Assembly: GCA_021298435.1 (NCBI GenBank)
Contig: JAJTFJ010000006.1
Span: 1 to 64,000 of the forward strand
From: Ilumatobacteraceae bacterium
GTDB taxonomy: Bacteria; Actinomycetota; Acidimicrobiia; Acidimicrobiales; Ilumatobacteraceae
Length of the DNA stretch: 64,000 nucleotides
Direction: 5' to 3'
Part shown: one piece after another, positions 38,383-47,932 of the stretch
Layout: every line of letters starts with the position of its first letter
Numbering within the stretch: position 1 is the stretch's first letter
Made by a program: the position numbers and the translations under genes
Notes under the pieces: model-generated
What the model was told of the DNA's origin: nothing
What the model saw: only the letters and a program-made list of their open reading frames with translations
Database searches by the model: none

Positions 38383-39921
38383 ATGCATATGAAGGTTGCT
38401 CTCACAATTGTCGATCATCTCCGCCGTGCCGAGCAGGTATATGGCGATCGAATTGCCATCATTGATGAGCCGGATCAGCCGGGGGAGTCATGGGGTTCCA
38501 TCACCTATACCGAGATGGCTCGTCGCGCTCGGGCGCAAGCAGCAGGTCTGGATGCGCTCGGAGTACCACAGGGTGCACGCGTTGCAATGGTGTCGCAAAA
38601 CTCGGCCCGTCTGCTGACGGCGTTCTTCGGTGTGAGTGGGTATGGGCGCGTGCTCGTGCCCATCAATTTCCGACTCGTTGCTGAAGAAGTGAAGTACATC
38701 ATCGAGCATTGCGGGGCTGAGGTGCTGATTATTGATCCGGAACTTGAAGAGGCTCTGTCTGATGTGCAGGCCAAACATAAGTTCATCATCGGTGCAGAAT
38801 CTGACGCGGTCTTGTACAAGTTCGATACGCAGCCCAACTCGTGGGTGCCAGATGAGGATTCCACCGCCACGATTAACTACACCAGTGGTACAACGGCTCG
38901 TCCGAAGGGTGTGCAACTCACGCATCGAAGTCTGTGGGTGAACTCTGCAGTCTTCGGGTGGCAGATGAATGTCAATGAGAGCGATGTGTATCTGCACACT
39001 CTGCCTCAATTCCACGTCAACGGCTGGGGAATGGTGTATGCCGTGACGTCAATGGGTGGAACGCACGTGATCTTGCGCAAGGTGGACGGAGCGGAGATTC
39101 TGTCTCGCATCAATCGTCACGGCGTGACGATGCTATGCGGTGCACCGGCGGTGGCGAACATGATTTTGGATGCATCGAGTGAATCCAATGCGTCTACTCG
39201 GCGAGGCGAGGTGCGAATGGTCGTCGCAGGCGCTCCGCCACCAACCAAGACAATTGAGCGAATTGAATCCGAACTTGGTTGGGAGTTTGTACAGATCTAC
39301 GGATTAACAGAGACCTCGCCATTGCTCACCATGAACCGCTCTCGTCAGGAATGGAAGTCATTGTCTCCCAGTGAACGTGCGAGCAAGTTGGCTGCGGCCG
39401 GCTCACCTGCTCTGGGCGTCGAAGTAGAGATTGATCCATCAGGAGAAGTGCTCGCACGTGGCAACACAGTGATGGGTGGCTACTGGAACCAGCCCGAAGA
39501 GACCGGCAAGGCCATTGTTGACGGATGGTTTCGTACGGGAGATGGTGGTTACTTGGGCGAGAACCATTACCTCACGATTGCAGATCGCAAGAAAGACGTC
39601 ATTGTGTCTGGTGGGGAGAATGTCTCATCTATTGAGGTGGAGGACGCAGTGTTCTCACATCCTGAAGTTGCAGAGGTCGCTGTCATCGGTATTCCCGACG
39701 AAAAGTGGGGCGAGAAAGTATTGGCACTTGTTGTGAAGTCACCTGGTTCGTCACTGACTGAAGCTGACCTCATTGCTCATGTACGAACCAAACTCGCTGC
39801 GTACAAGTGCCCCAAGGTTGTGGAGTTCAGAACCGAACTTGCTCGCACGGCCACAGGCAAATTGCAGAAGTTCATTCTTCGTGCGCCCTACTGGGAAGGC
39901 TTCGAGCGCCAAGTGAACTAA
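38383..39921 (+). CDS. Acyl-CoA synthetase (AMP-binding)
   Basis: INYTSGTTARPKGVQLTHRS, YGLTETSPLL, ADRKKDVIVSGGENVSSIEVEDAV. Confidence 0.92.
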   Translation: MHMKVALTIVDHLRRAEQVYGDRIAIIDEPDQPGESWGSITYTEMARRARAQAAGLDALGVPQGARVAMVSQNSARLLTAFFGVSGYGRVLVPINFRLVAEEVKYIIEHCGAEVLIIDPELEEALSDVQAKHKFIIGAESDAVLYKFDTQPNSWVPDEDSTATINYTSGTTARPKGVQLTHRSLWVNSAVFGWQMNVNESDVYLHTLPQFHVNGWGMVYAVTSMGGTHVILRKVDGAEILSRINRHGVTMLCGAPAVANMILDASSESNASTRRGEVRMVVAGAPPPTKTIERIESELGWEFVQIYGLTETSPLLTMNRSRQEWKSLSPSERASKLAAAGSPALGVEVEIDPSGEVLARGNTVMGGYWNQPEETGKAIVDGWFRTGDGGYLGENHYLTIADRKKDVIVSGGENVSSIEVEDAVFSHPEVAEVAVIGIPDEKWGEKVLALVVKSPGSSLTEADLIAHVRTKLAAYKCPKVVEFRTELARTATGKLQKFILRAPYWEGFERQVN

Positions 39922-39926
39922 TTTGT

Positions 39927-40535
39927 TCAATAAGTCGACAAGAGTCGTCTGAACGTGAGATTGATACGTGGGTCAGTAATACGGGGCATTTTGGGAATGC
40001 GATGCTCCCAGCATTTTTGACTGAGTCCTGACATCACGAGGAGAGACCCATGTCCGAGAGGAGCCGACACCACCTCGCCAGTCTCACGGTGTCTCATGTC
40101 GAACCGACGCTCAGCACCTAAGGAGATGGATGCGATCAGAGGCTCAGGGCCGTTGATGAGTTCATCATCAGAGTGCCAACCGAGGTGGTCGTTGCCGTCT
40201 CGATAGAAATTCACGAGCACACCGTTAAATGAATGAGCGGTTTGCCTTTCACATTGTTCACGAATACTTCGAAGAAGGGGAGTCCACGGCTGAGGTGTGC
40301 GAGCACTACCTGAATACGCGTAGGTCTGTCCTTCGGAGTGCCACGTAGAGAGGCGAGGTTCGTCAACGACTTTGCCGTACATCAACAGGCGTTGCTGCTC
40401 CCAGGCATTTTCTCGTATGAGTTCAAGGAGAGCCGCATCGGCTTCATCTTCGGTGAGAAACTCCGGAACGAGGAGCGCCGAACCGTCCCCAGACAAAAGC
40501 TCTCCACCAAATGGAAATGACTGCTGAACAGCCAC
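39927..40535 (-). CDS. alkB: AlkB-like 2OG-Fe(II) dioxygenase
   Basis: NFYRDGNDHLGWHSDDE, ISLGAERRFDMRHR, HGSLLVMSGLSQKCWEHRIPK, PRINLTFR. Confidence 0.88.
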   Translation of the reverse strand: MAVQQSFPFGGELLSGDGSALLVPEFLTEDEADAALLELIRENAWEQQRLLMYGKVVDEPRLSTWHSEGQTYAYSGSARTPQPWTPLLRSIREQCERQTAHSFNGVLVNFYRDGNDHLGWHSDDELINGPEPLIASISLGAERRFDMRHRETGEVVSAPLGHGSLLVMSGLSQKCWEHRIPKMPRITDPRINLTFRRLLSTY

Positions 40536-40542
40536 CGGGGAA

Positions 40543-41535
40543 TTACTCGCCGACGGGGTGATGGCAGGCCACGAAGTGGCCCAATGAGACCTCGCGAAGT
40601 TGTGGCTCTTCCTGAGCACACAAATCGGAAGCCTGTGGGCAGCGCGTACGGAAACGGCAGCCCGATGGAGGGTTCAAAGGTGACGGTGGCTCGCCCTGAA
40701 TCAGATTGCCCGAGATGGGGCGATCTGGGTCGGGGATGGGTACAGAACCAACAAGAGCCTTCGTGTAGTGGTGCTTGGTGTTCTGGTACAACTCCTCAGG
40801 CGGAGCAACCTCACATACCTTGCCCAGATACATCACCATCACGCGGGTACTGACTGCCTTCACAACTGCGAGGTCGTGGGAGATGAAAATCAGTGTGAGG
40901 CCATAACGGTCCTTCATGTCCTGAAGCAGGTTCAGAATCTGTGCTTGCACACTCACGTCGAGTGCTGACACTGGCTCGTCACAAATGATCATCGTTGGGT
41001 CAAGTGCCAAGGACCGGGCGATGCTGATTCGCTGACACTGGCCACCTGAGAACTCATATGAGCGACGATCACGCACAACCGCTGGATCGAGGTTGGCTGC
41101 GAGAAGCAGTTCATCGATCTTTGCGCTGATCTCTACCTCGTTGCCACGATTCCATACCCGCAGTGGTTCTGCGATGACTTCGCTAACAGGAAGGCGAGGA
41201 TCAAGTGAGCTCACAGGGTCCTGGAAGATCATCTGCATCGCAGGACGCATATCGCGCAGTTCCTTCTTACCCATGGTGGTGAGCTCCTTGGAAAGGAAGT
41301 TCACTGAGCCACCGGTGGGCTTAGGAAGTTGAAGAATTGCTTTACCAAGGGTGGACTTGCCACAACCTGACTCACCCACAACGGCGAGAGTTTCGCCGCG
41401 AATGAGGTCAAAGCTAACCCCTGACACAGCCTTGACGATTTGGTTCTTGCCGAGTTTGAACTCAACGACGAGATCATTGACCTCGAGAACGACATCGCCT
41501 TCTGGCCGCATGTGGGCCTTTCCGCTACCAGCCAT
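40543..41535 (-). CDS. Dipeptide/oligopeptide ABC transporter ATP-binding protein (OppF/DppF-like)
   Basis: GESGCGKSTLGKAIL, FSGGQCQRISIARSLALDP, CDEPVSALDVSVQAQILNLL, C-terminal PSPLNPPSGCRFRTRCPQA. Confidence 0.93.
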   Translation of the reverse strand: MAGSGKAHMRPEGDVVLEVNDLVVEFKLGKNQIVKAVSGVSFDLIRGETLAVVGESGCGKSTLGKAILQLPKPTGGSVNFLSKELTTMGKKELRDMRPAMQMIFQDPVSSLDPRLPVSEVIAEPLRVWNRGNEVEISAKIDELLLAANLDPAVVRDRRSYEFSGGQCQRISIARSLALDPTMIICDEPVSALDVSVQAQILNLLQDMKDRYGLTLIFISHDLAVVKAVSTRVMVMYLGKVCEVAPPEELYQNTKHHYTKALVGSVPIPDPDRPISGNLIQGEPPSPLNPPSGCRFRTRCPQASDLCAQEEPQLREVSLGHFVACHHPVGE

Positions 41536-43091
41536 TACTTGCCTCCTCCGAGTGGGAACCAACAACGATAGAAGTGGTTATCTCCGTCATCTTTCAATGG
41601 CGGCTTTTCTGCGCGGCACTTGTCCTGCACATATTCGCAACGGTTGGCGAATGCACAACCAGGTTCGTCCTTGGTGGGGTCGGGGAGACGACCCTCAACG
41701 ACGGGCAAACGAGTTCCGGTGGGTGTCTCAAGTCGTGGAATTGACTTGAGGAGCGCCTCTGTGTACGGCATCTTCATGTTTGCGAAGAGGGAACGCGTTG
41801 GGGCGTACTCCACCATGTCACCGGCATACATCACTGCGATCTGATCTGTGTGACCTGCAACGACACCAAGGTCATGAGTCACCAAGATCATTGACATATC
41901 AAACTCTTTACGGAGTTCTGTCAATAGTTCGAGTACCTGCGCCTGCACTGTCACGTCGAGCGCAGTGGTTGGTTCGTCTGCAAAGAGCATTTCAGGGTTA
42001 CATGAAACAGCAATAGCAATCATGATGCGCTGACGCATGCCGCCGGAGAGTTGATAAGGGAATTTCTTCAGCATGCCCTCTGGGTCTGGAATACGCACTC
42101 GCTTGAGGAGCGCAATGGCACGCTCGGTTGCTGCTCGCTTATCCATGCCGATGCGCTCGGTAAGGCTTTCTGTGAGTTGGTCGCCGATGCGACGAACTGG
42201 GTTCAATGCAGTCATTGGATCTTGGAAGATCATGGCCATGCCAGTTCCCCACAGATTACGAACTTCGACAGAGGACAATTCTGAAATCAATTCACCGCGG
42301 TACTTGATATCTCCGGTGCGCGTTGCGGTGGAGGGAAGAAGACCCATGGTTGCACGTGAAAGAACTGTCTTTCCAGATCCGGATTCACCCACGACACCGA
42401 GGCTTTCGCCCTTGCGAAGCCTGATGGTGACATCGCGAACCGCCTTCAAATTGCCGCGTGGTGTGGCAAATGAAACGTCTAAACCATCGATTGTCAGAAG
42501 GTCTGATTCGAGCGACAGTTTTGACTCGACGATAGGTGTTGTCAATGTGTCGAACTTGTCGTAGATCACCTGAGTACCAGAGACAAAATCCCAAATATTG
42601 CGATTGCGATCATTGCGCAATGGCACCGATGAATAGGCATAGACGGCCGCAATCGTTAGTGCCAGCCTGAGAAGACCATTCTCAAGGCCGATGGCATTAA
42701 GAACCACGGTCGGGACTGCGAATGCGATTGCAAGACCTGCGTGACCGACAAGTGTGGCCAGCAGTCCGCGACGAATAATCATCTGACTCAAGGTGAGTGG
42801 TTCGAATGTTTTCGCATCGACCACACGCATATTCATCCGCTTCTTTGCAAATGAAGTACCACTCTTTTGACGACCCGCATTCACTTGCAGTGCAAGCCAC
42901 AAAACCGAGGTAACGGCAAGAGAGATAGTGACACCTGCAAAGATGGCAATCACGACGAACGCCACTACATAAACAGCCTCTTCGAGAAGGAAAGCCTTCA
43001 GGCGACGAGATGGATCTGCGAGGTAGACGCCTGGTTCGGCATCTTGCGCAAATGGCAACGGACGTTCAGCAACAGTCGAAAAGTTGCTCAT
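41535..43091 (-). CDS. RDD-like membrane domain fused to OppD/DppD-like ABC ATPase
   Basis: N-terminal TM/RDD-like SRRLKAFLLEEAVYVVAF...GTSFAKKRMNMRVVDAKT...IIRRGLL...RNIWDFVSGTQVIYD. Then Walker A GESGSGKTVLSRA, LSGGMRQRIMIAIA, ADEPTTALDVTVQAQ. Confidence 0.88.
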   Translation of the reverse strand: MSNFSTVAERPLPFAQDAEPGVYLADPSRRLKAFLLEEAVYVVAFVVIAIFAGVTISLAVTSVLWLALQVNAGRQKSGTSFAKKRMNMRVVDAKTFEPLTLSQMIIRRGLLATLVGHAGLAIAFAVPTVVLNAIGLENGLLRLALTIAAVYAYSSVPLRNDRNRNIWDFVSGTQVIYDKFDTLTTPIVESKLSLESDLLTIDGLDVSFATPRGNLKAVRDVTIRLRKGESLGVVGESGSGKTVLSRATMGLLPSTATRTGDIKYRGELISELSSVEVRNLWGTGMAMIFQDPMTALNPVRRIGDQLTESLTERIGMDKRAATERAIALLKRVRIPDPEGMLKKFPYQLSGGMRQRIMIAIAVSCNPEMLFADEPTTALDVTVQAQVLELLTELRKEFDMSMILVTHDLGVVAGHTDQIAVMYAGDMVEYAPTRSLFANMKMPYTEALLKSIPRLETPTGTRLPVVEGRLPDPTKDEPGCAFANRCEYVQDKCRAEKPPLKDDGDNHFYRCWFPLGGGK

Positions 43092-43993
43092 ATCTTTGAC
43101 TCCCTCTTGTCGAGCTTGACTCGGACGTAGTCGCCGAACCAGTTGAATGAGATGACTGTGAATGCAATGCACAAAGCGGGGAGGTACACCTCATGAGGCG
43201 AGTACTCAATGTTGCCGCGACCATTGGCAAGCATGGAGCCCCAGGAAGCTCCGCCAGGAATTCCGATGCCGAGAAGGGCTAAGGACCCTTCAACGATGAT
43301 GACGGAGCCAACAGCGAGGAAACCAATGGCCAAGATGGCTGGTGCAACGTTGGGGAGAATGTGCTTTCGAATAATGAAGAAATTCTTCGATCCCATTGAC
43401 TTTGATGCCAAAACGAATTCTCGGCTGCCCCACTGAAGAGCAGATCCGCGTGCGATGCGACCAAGAATGGGAATAATCACGATGATCAAAGAGATGATCA
43501 AGACCACAACTCTTCGGGTCATTGAAGCCGGATTGTTCTCATCGGAATAGGCGAGGACGGAAAGCAAAGCCAATGACAACACAAGGTTGGGGATGGACAA
43601 CATGATGTTGAAAATCATGGTGACTGCGAAGTCGTACTTCCCGCGGAAATATGCTGCGGTGATTCCGATGAAACTTCCGATGCCACCGCCAATAAGCACG
43701 GCCACAAGTGAGACGATGACTGAAATTCTCGCTCCATTTACAATCGATGCCATCATGTCGTAGCCATCATTGGTGGTACCAAGAATATGGCTGGGGTGAA
43801 ATGGTGCAACACCCAGGTTTTCGTAGGACGCTTCGTCCCACTGAGGCGTGGGAAGCACCCATCCGAAGAGTGCAAGGAACATGACCAAAGAAATCCATGC
43901 GCTAGCCAAATAAAAACCAATGGTCTTTCGTGGCTTCTTCGTCTTGATGACTGGCTCTGCAGTCTCTGTTGATGAAAGTGAATTCTCAGGCAC
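43088..43993 (-). CDS. ABC transporter permease (DppC-like)
   Basis: HILGTTNDGYDMMASIVNGARISVIVSLV, ILPNVAPAILAIGFLAVG. GTG start overlaps the upstream gene. Confidence 0.9.
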   Translation of the reverse strand: MPENSLSSTETAEPVIKTKKPRKTIGFYLASAWISLVMFLALFGWVLPTPQWDEASYENLGVAPFHPSHILGTTNDGYDMMASIVNGARISVIVSLVAVLIGGGIGSFIGITAAYFRGKYDFAVTMIFNIMLSIPNLVLSLALLSVLAYSDENNPASMTRRVVVLIISLIIVIIPILGRIARGSALQWGSREFVLASKSMGSKNFFIIRKHILPNVAPAILAIGFLAVGSVIIVEGSLALLGIGIPGGASWGSMLANGRGNIEYSPHEVYLPALCIAFTVISFNWFGDYVRVKLDKRESKI

Positions 43994-44945
43994 GGCGTTC
44001 CCTTGTTCGTGGGTCAGTGATTTGTGTAAGAAGATCGACCATCGTGTTGAAGAACACGTAGCCAATTGAGATCAAAGCGATGAGCGTTTGCATCGCGACA
44101 ACTTGTCGAGCACCAATGGAGTAGAAGATTTCGTATCCAATACCGGGGATAACGAAAATTGTTTCAATAACGATTGTGCCTCCGATGAGACCACCCATGT
44201 TCAATGCAGCAGAGGTGAGTAAAGTGGTACTTGATGGACGGAAGACGTGGCGCCAAAGAACTCGACGGTTAGAGATGCCCTTTGATGCGGCCATCGTCAC
44301 GTAATCATCTTTCAAGGTTGCAATCACGTCGGTGCGCAAGAGACGTGTATAGCCAGAAGCTAAACCGAACGCAAGACTCATGACGGGAAGAATCATCAGT
44401 TTGAGGTGTTCACCGAGATTCTCAGAAGGACTGACGTATCCGATGGGGTCAACCCATCCGAGATTGACAGCGAAGATCAAAGAGAAGATGAGCGCAAGAG
44501 CAAAGCTAGGAAATGACACAGTGGTGAACATCACAGTGCTTGTGATTCGGTCGAAGCGCTTGCCTTCTTTGTACGCAGAAGCAAGTCCAAGTGGAATAGC
44601 AAATGTCAGCGCAACAATCTGTGCGTAGATGATCAACATCAAGGTGACGGGAAGTGTGTCAGCAATGACGCCACCTAAATCCCGGTAGCCACCGTTGAGG
44701 TAGTACTTTCCGAAGTCGCCGGTGAAGACATCGGAAAACCACTTCCAGTAGTAACCAAACAGGCCGCGATCGAGTCCTGTTTCTTTAGCGATTTCGATTT
44801 GTTGGTCAATAGTTCCGTTAGGAATCATGATTGCTGCAGGATCGCCTGGAAGTAATCGCATCAATAATGAAAGCAAGAATGTTGCGATCACGACGATTGA
44901 AAACATGGGAATCAAGCGCCGCAACAATTGCCGCAAAATATTCAT
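43986..44945 (-). CDS. ABC transporter permease (DppB-like)
   Basis: MRLLPGDPAAIM, YTRLLRTDVIATLKDDYVTMAASKGISNRRVLWRHVFR. Confidence 0.92.
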   Translation of the reverse strand: MNILRQLLRRLIPMFSIVVIATFLLSLLMRLLPGDPAAIMIPNGTIDQQIEIAKETGLDRGLFGYYWKWFSDVFTGDFGKYYLNGGYRDLGGVIADTLPVTLMLIIYAQIVALTFAIPLGLASAYKEGKRFDRITSTVMFTTVSFPSFALALIFSLIFAVNLGWVDPIGYVSPSENLGEHLKLMILPVMSLAFGLASGYTRLLRTDVIATLKDDYVTMAASKGISNRRVLWRHVFRPSSTTLLTSAALNMGGLIGGTIVIETIFVIPGIGYEIFYSIGARQVVAMQTLIALISIGYVFFNTMVDLLTQITDPRTRERRA

Positions 44946-44984
44946 AGCAAGTACCCCCTTGGTGCTTCTTTAAATCTAATACAA

Positions 44985-45023
44985 CGAAAGGGGCGGCGCC
45001 CAACTTGGACACCGCCCCTTTCG
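44985..45023 (-). other. Intercistronic hairpin between SBP and permease genes
   Basis: 12-bp stem CGAAAGGGGCGG/CCGCCCCTTTCG. No U-tract follows on the minus strand. Confidence 0.75.
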
Positions 45024-45058
45024 GGTTAACTTCTCTAACGAAGTTGACTATCTAGTGC

Positions 45059-46795
45059 TTACTTCTTGTAAACGCCGGTCCAGTCAATTCCGTAGTTTGT
45101 GATGAGACGTTGTGTCTTACCTTCTGGAAGTTTGAGTGTTCCGATTCCACCAAGCTTCTTCGTTGTGAAGAGTGTGTAGTAGCCGTGCTGGACTGAAGTC
45201 ATGAAGCCATTTGTCTGCAAGTATGCAGTGCCTTCCTGGTACTTCGCCTTGGCTGATGCCTTGGTTGCTGCTGCTTGACCAGCGAAGAACAGTTCGTCCA
45301 CTTTTGGATCCAAGTGCTTGTTCAAGTTGAGCAAGCCACCAAGAACGCCACGGAATGATCCGGCAACTGGGTTGGTGCTTCCTGTTGGGAACATGTTTGT
45401 TGCAACGAATGGCAAGTTGAAAGCCACATCGGTTCCTTCAAACAAGAGAAGAGGAAGAATGTCGTATGCCTGCTGTTGTGCGAATGGCACTGTTGGGTTG
45501 AATGCCTTCGCAATAATCACTGCAGTTTCTTCAACAACCATGTTCACGGTGATTCCACACTTTGCCCACTGATTAATCAGGAACTTTGCGTTTGCCTGTG
45601 AAGCGCTTGATGAGTCAGCTGGCATGCTCAAGGTGAGTGATGTTGCACCAGTCTCAGCCTTGTATGCGTCAAGGTTTGCCTTTGCAGTCTTCACGCTGAA
45701 CTTGCCGAAACCACGAGTGGTGTACATCACGCTTGATGGACCAACAAGAGACTTTGGAACAGCTGTCTCACCCTTGGCGCGGACCTTGACATAGTTCACT
45801 CGGTCGATGCAGTTAATAACTGCAAGGCGAGCGTTCTTGTTTGCCAATGGAGACCCGGCCTTACCCTGGTTCAACCAGAGTGATGGGTAGTACTCGTTTG
45901 GTGACTTGAACTCTGTCACAACGCTCTTGCGCTGGCGGAGGTCCTTGATGAAGGTTCCTTCTGAGAAAGAGGTGAACATACCTGCGTCAAGTGTTCCGCG
46001 GCGGACAGCAGCTGCGCGCTGTGAGCCTTCCTTCACGTTGGTGAAAGTGATCTTGTCGAGGTATGGCAACTTGGCGGAAGGATTCTTAGGGTCCTTGCGC
46101 CAGTAGTTCTCATTCTTTACTGCAACGAGTTCGTTGCTGTTCCATGACTGAACCTTGAAAGGTCCTGTTCCGATGGCAGTTGTTGAACAGGTGCCTGTTG
46201 CGCCGCCCGTAGCGAGCTGAGCATCAGCGCGCATGAAAAGACGACCAGAAGCGTAAAGCGTTCCGAGGAAGTCGTTCTGTGCACGGTGAAGTGAGAACCT
46301 CACGACGTAGTCGCTGACCTTGGCAAAGTTGGCAATGTTGGCACCAAACGTGATGTTGGTTCCAATACCGATGCCTTGTCCTGCACGACGACCAGAGTTG
46401 ACGTTCATGTTCGAAACCACAGAGTCAGCATTGAAAACTTGACCGTTGTGGTATGTCACGCCTTGACGAAGTGTGATGTCCCAAGTCTTGAAGTCGGCTG
46501 ATGGAGCCCAGCTTTGTGCAAGAAGACCAACGAAGTCGTTTCCACGAGTCTTCTCAACAAGGCCTTCAAAGATTGCGCGAGTTGCCATCAGAGATGAGTT
46601 CGCTGGGTTGTTGTTGTTGCAGAAACCGGGGAACGTGTCGAAAATTCCGATTTTAATTTCGCCTCCGGCTTTTGCGGCCGACGTGGAAGCAGCTTGGCCT
46701 CCTGTCGAAGCCACGGTGGACACCGCAATAGTGGCGGCGATTGCTGCCCCTACGCGACGCATCACGCGTGACCGTGTGGTCTGACGTTGTGTCAT
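45059..46795 (-). CDS. ABC transporter substrate-binding protein (SBP_bac_5), first gene of the operon
   Basis: Signal peptide, LRQGVTYHNGQVFNADSVVSNMN, AIGTGPFKVQSWNSNELVAVKNENYWRKD. Confidence 0.9.
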   Translation of the reverse strand: MTQRQTTRSRVMRRVGAAIAATIAVSTVASTGGQAASTSAAKAGGEIKIGIFDTFPGFCNNNNPANSSLMATRAIFEGLVEKTRGNDFVGLLAQSWAPSADFKTWDITLRQGVTYHNGQVFNADSVVSNMNVNSGRRAGQGIGIGTNITFGANIANFAKVSDYVVRFSLHRAQNDFLGTLYASGRLFMRADAQLATGGATGTCSTTAIGTGPFKVQSWNSNELVAVKNENYWRKDPKNPSAKLPYLDKITFTNVKEGSQRAAAVRRGTLDAGMFTSFSEGTFIKDLRQRKSVVTEFKSPNEYYPSLWLNQGKAGSPLANKNARLAVINCIDRVNYVKVRAKGETAVPKSLVGPSSVMYTTRGFGKFSVKTAKANLDAYKAETGATSLTLSMPADSSSASQANAKFLINQWAKCGITVNMVVEETAVIIAKAFNPTVPFAQQQAYDILPLLLFEGTDVAFNLPFVATNMFPTGSTNPVAGSFRGVLGGLLNLNKHLDPKVDELFFAGQAAATKASAKAKYQEGTAYLQTNGFMTSVQHGYYTLFTTKKLGGIGTLKLPEGKTQRLITNYGIDWTGVYKK

Positions 46796-46963
46796 TGAGT
46801 TACCCCCAAATAAGCACACCACCGTGGTGTGACTGAGGACACGATAGCAGTAGGTGTGTCCTACGACATAGGCAACTCAGGGATAAAAGAGGTTGTCTTC
46901 GGCAAGTGATCACAAGGGCTGAGGTGAATTACTCTCACCTGTTTCTGTTATCGTCCTGGGCAT

Positions 46964-47905
46964 CTAGGAGAGAAAAAGGTGAACCTTGATGGCGCCTGAC
47001 TTGCGATCAGCCGCGACGCGGAACGCTTCGGCAGCGTCGGTCAAAGCGAATCGATGGGTCACAACTGCATCTATAAGGTGAGGCAGCCGAGCCAAGATGT
47101 CGATTGCTTCCTCAAAATCATGGTATTCATGATTATGTCCGTAGAAGATGGACGGAATCACCGTGATTTCCTTCATCATGAGGGAGTTGTTCAAGGTAAC
47201 GGGGCTCCAGAACATTCCGAACTCTAAAAGGGTGCCGCACGGGCGGGTCGCCTGCACGCATGCGTCGAATGATTGTTGTGAGCAGACGGCGTCGAACGAC
47301 ACGTCATAGTTAAGGCCAGATTCAGAGACGGGGTGGGCGCCGACCTTCTCGGCTGCGAGTGCTTGGTGCGGGTGTCGGGTCACGATGTCGACGATCACTC
47401 CGCGATCGACAAGAACTGTTGCCGCCAGAAGACCGATGGAGCCGGCACCAATGATGACTGCTCGACTTCCTGCCTGAATGCCGGATCGATTGATGCCATG
47501 GATGACCACTGCCAGTGGCTCAACTAAGCCAACCGAAGCCGGGTCAACGCCAGAGGGCATGGGGAAGATCTGATTCGTGTCGACACGGACAATCTCTGCG
47601 AGTCCACCATCGCGAGACATTCCGTGCAGTGATCTGCCCGCCATGGAGCACGTGTGGGAAAACCCCGAGGTGCACTGGACACATGTGCCGCATTCTCCTG
47701 TCGGGCGAATTGCAACCAGTTGCCCATCTGTTGTGAGTCCGCCGAACTCATGCCCGAGAACGACGCCTGAAAGACCGGCTTCAATCATGTGAAGGTCGCT
47801 GCCGCAGATACCACTAGAGGTCACTGTGATGAGTTCTCCGGAACCATCGGGGGTGTCTTTTTCAACAACAGAGATAACGCCTTGGGTGGCGATGACAGCA
47901 AGCAT
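46964..47905 (-). CDS. Zinc-dependent alcohol dehydrogenase (MDR superfamily)
   Basis: SGICGSDLHMIEAG, LGHEFGG, GIQAGSRAVIIGAGSIGLLAA. Confidence 0.88.
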   Translation of the reverse strand: MLAVIATQGVISVVEKDTPDGSGELITVTSSGICGSDLHMIEAGLSGVVLGHEFGGLTTDGQLVAIRPTGECGTCVQCTSGFSHTCSMAGRSLHGMSRDGGLAEIVRVDTNQIFPMPSGVDPASVGLVEPLAVVIHGINRSGIQAGSRAVIIGAGSIGLLAATVLVDRGVIVDIVTRHPHQALAAEKVGAHPVSESGLNYDVSFDAVCSQQSFDACVQATRPCGTLLEFGMFWSPVTLNNSLMMKEITVIPSIFYGHNHEYHDFEEAIDILARLPHLIDAVVTHRFALTDAAEAFRVAADRKSGAIKVHLFLS

Positions 47906-47932
47906 GGGCCTAACGGTAGTCGTTGATTGTGT

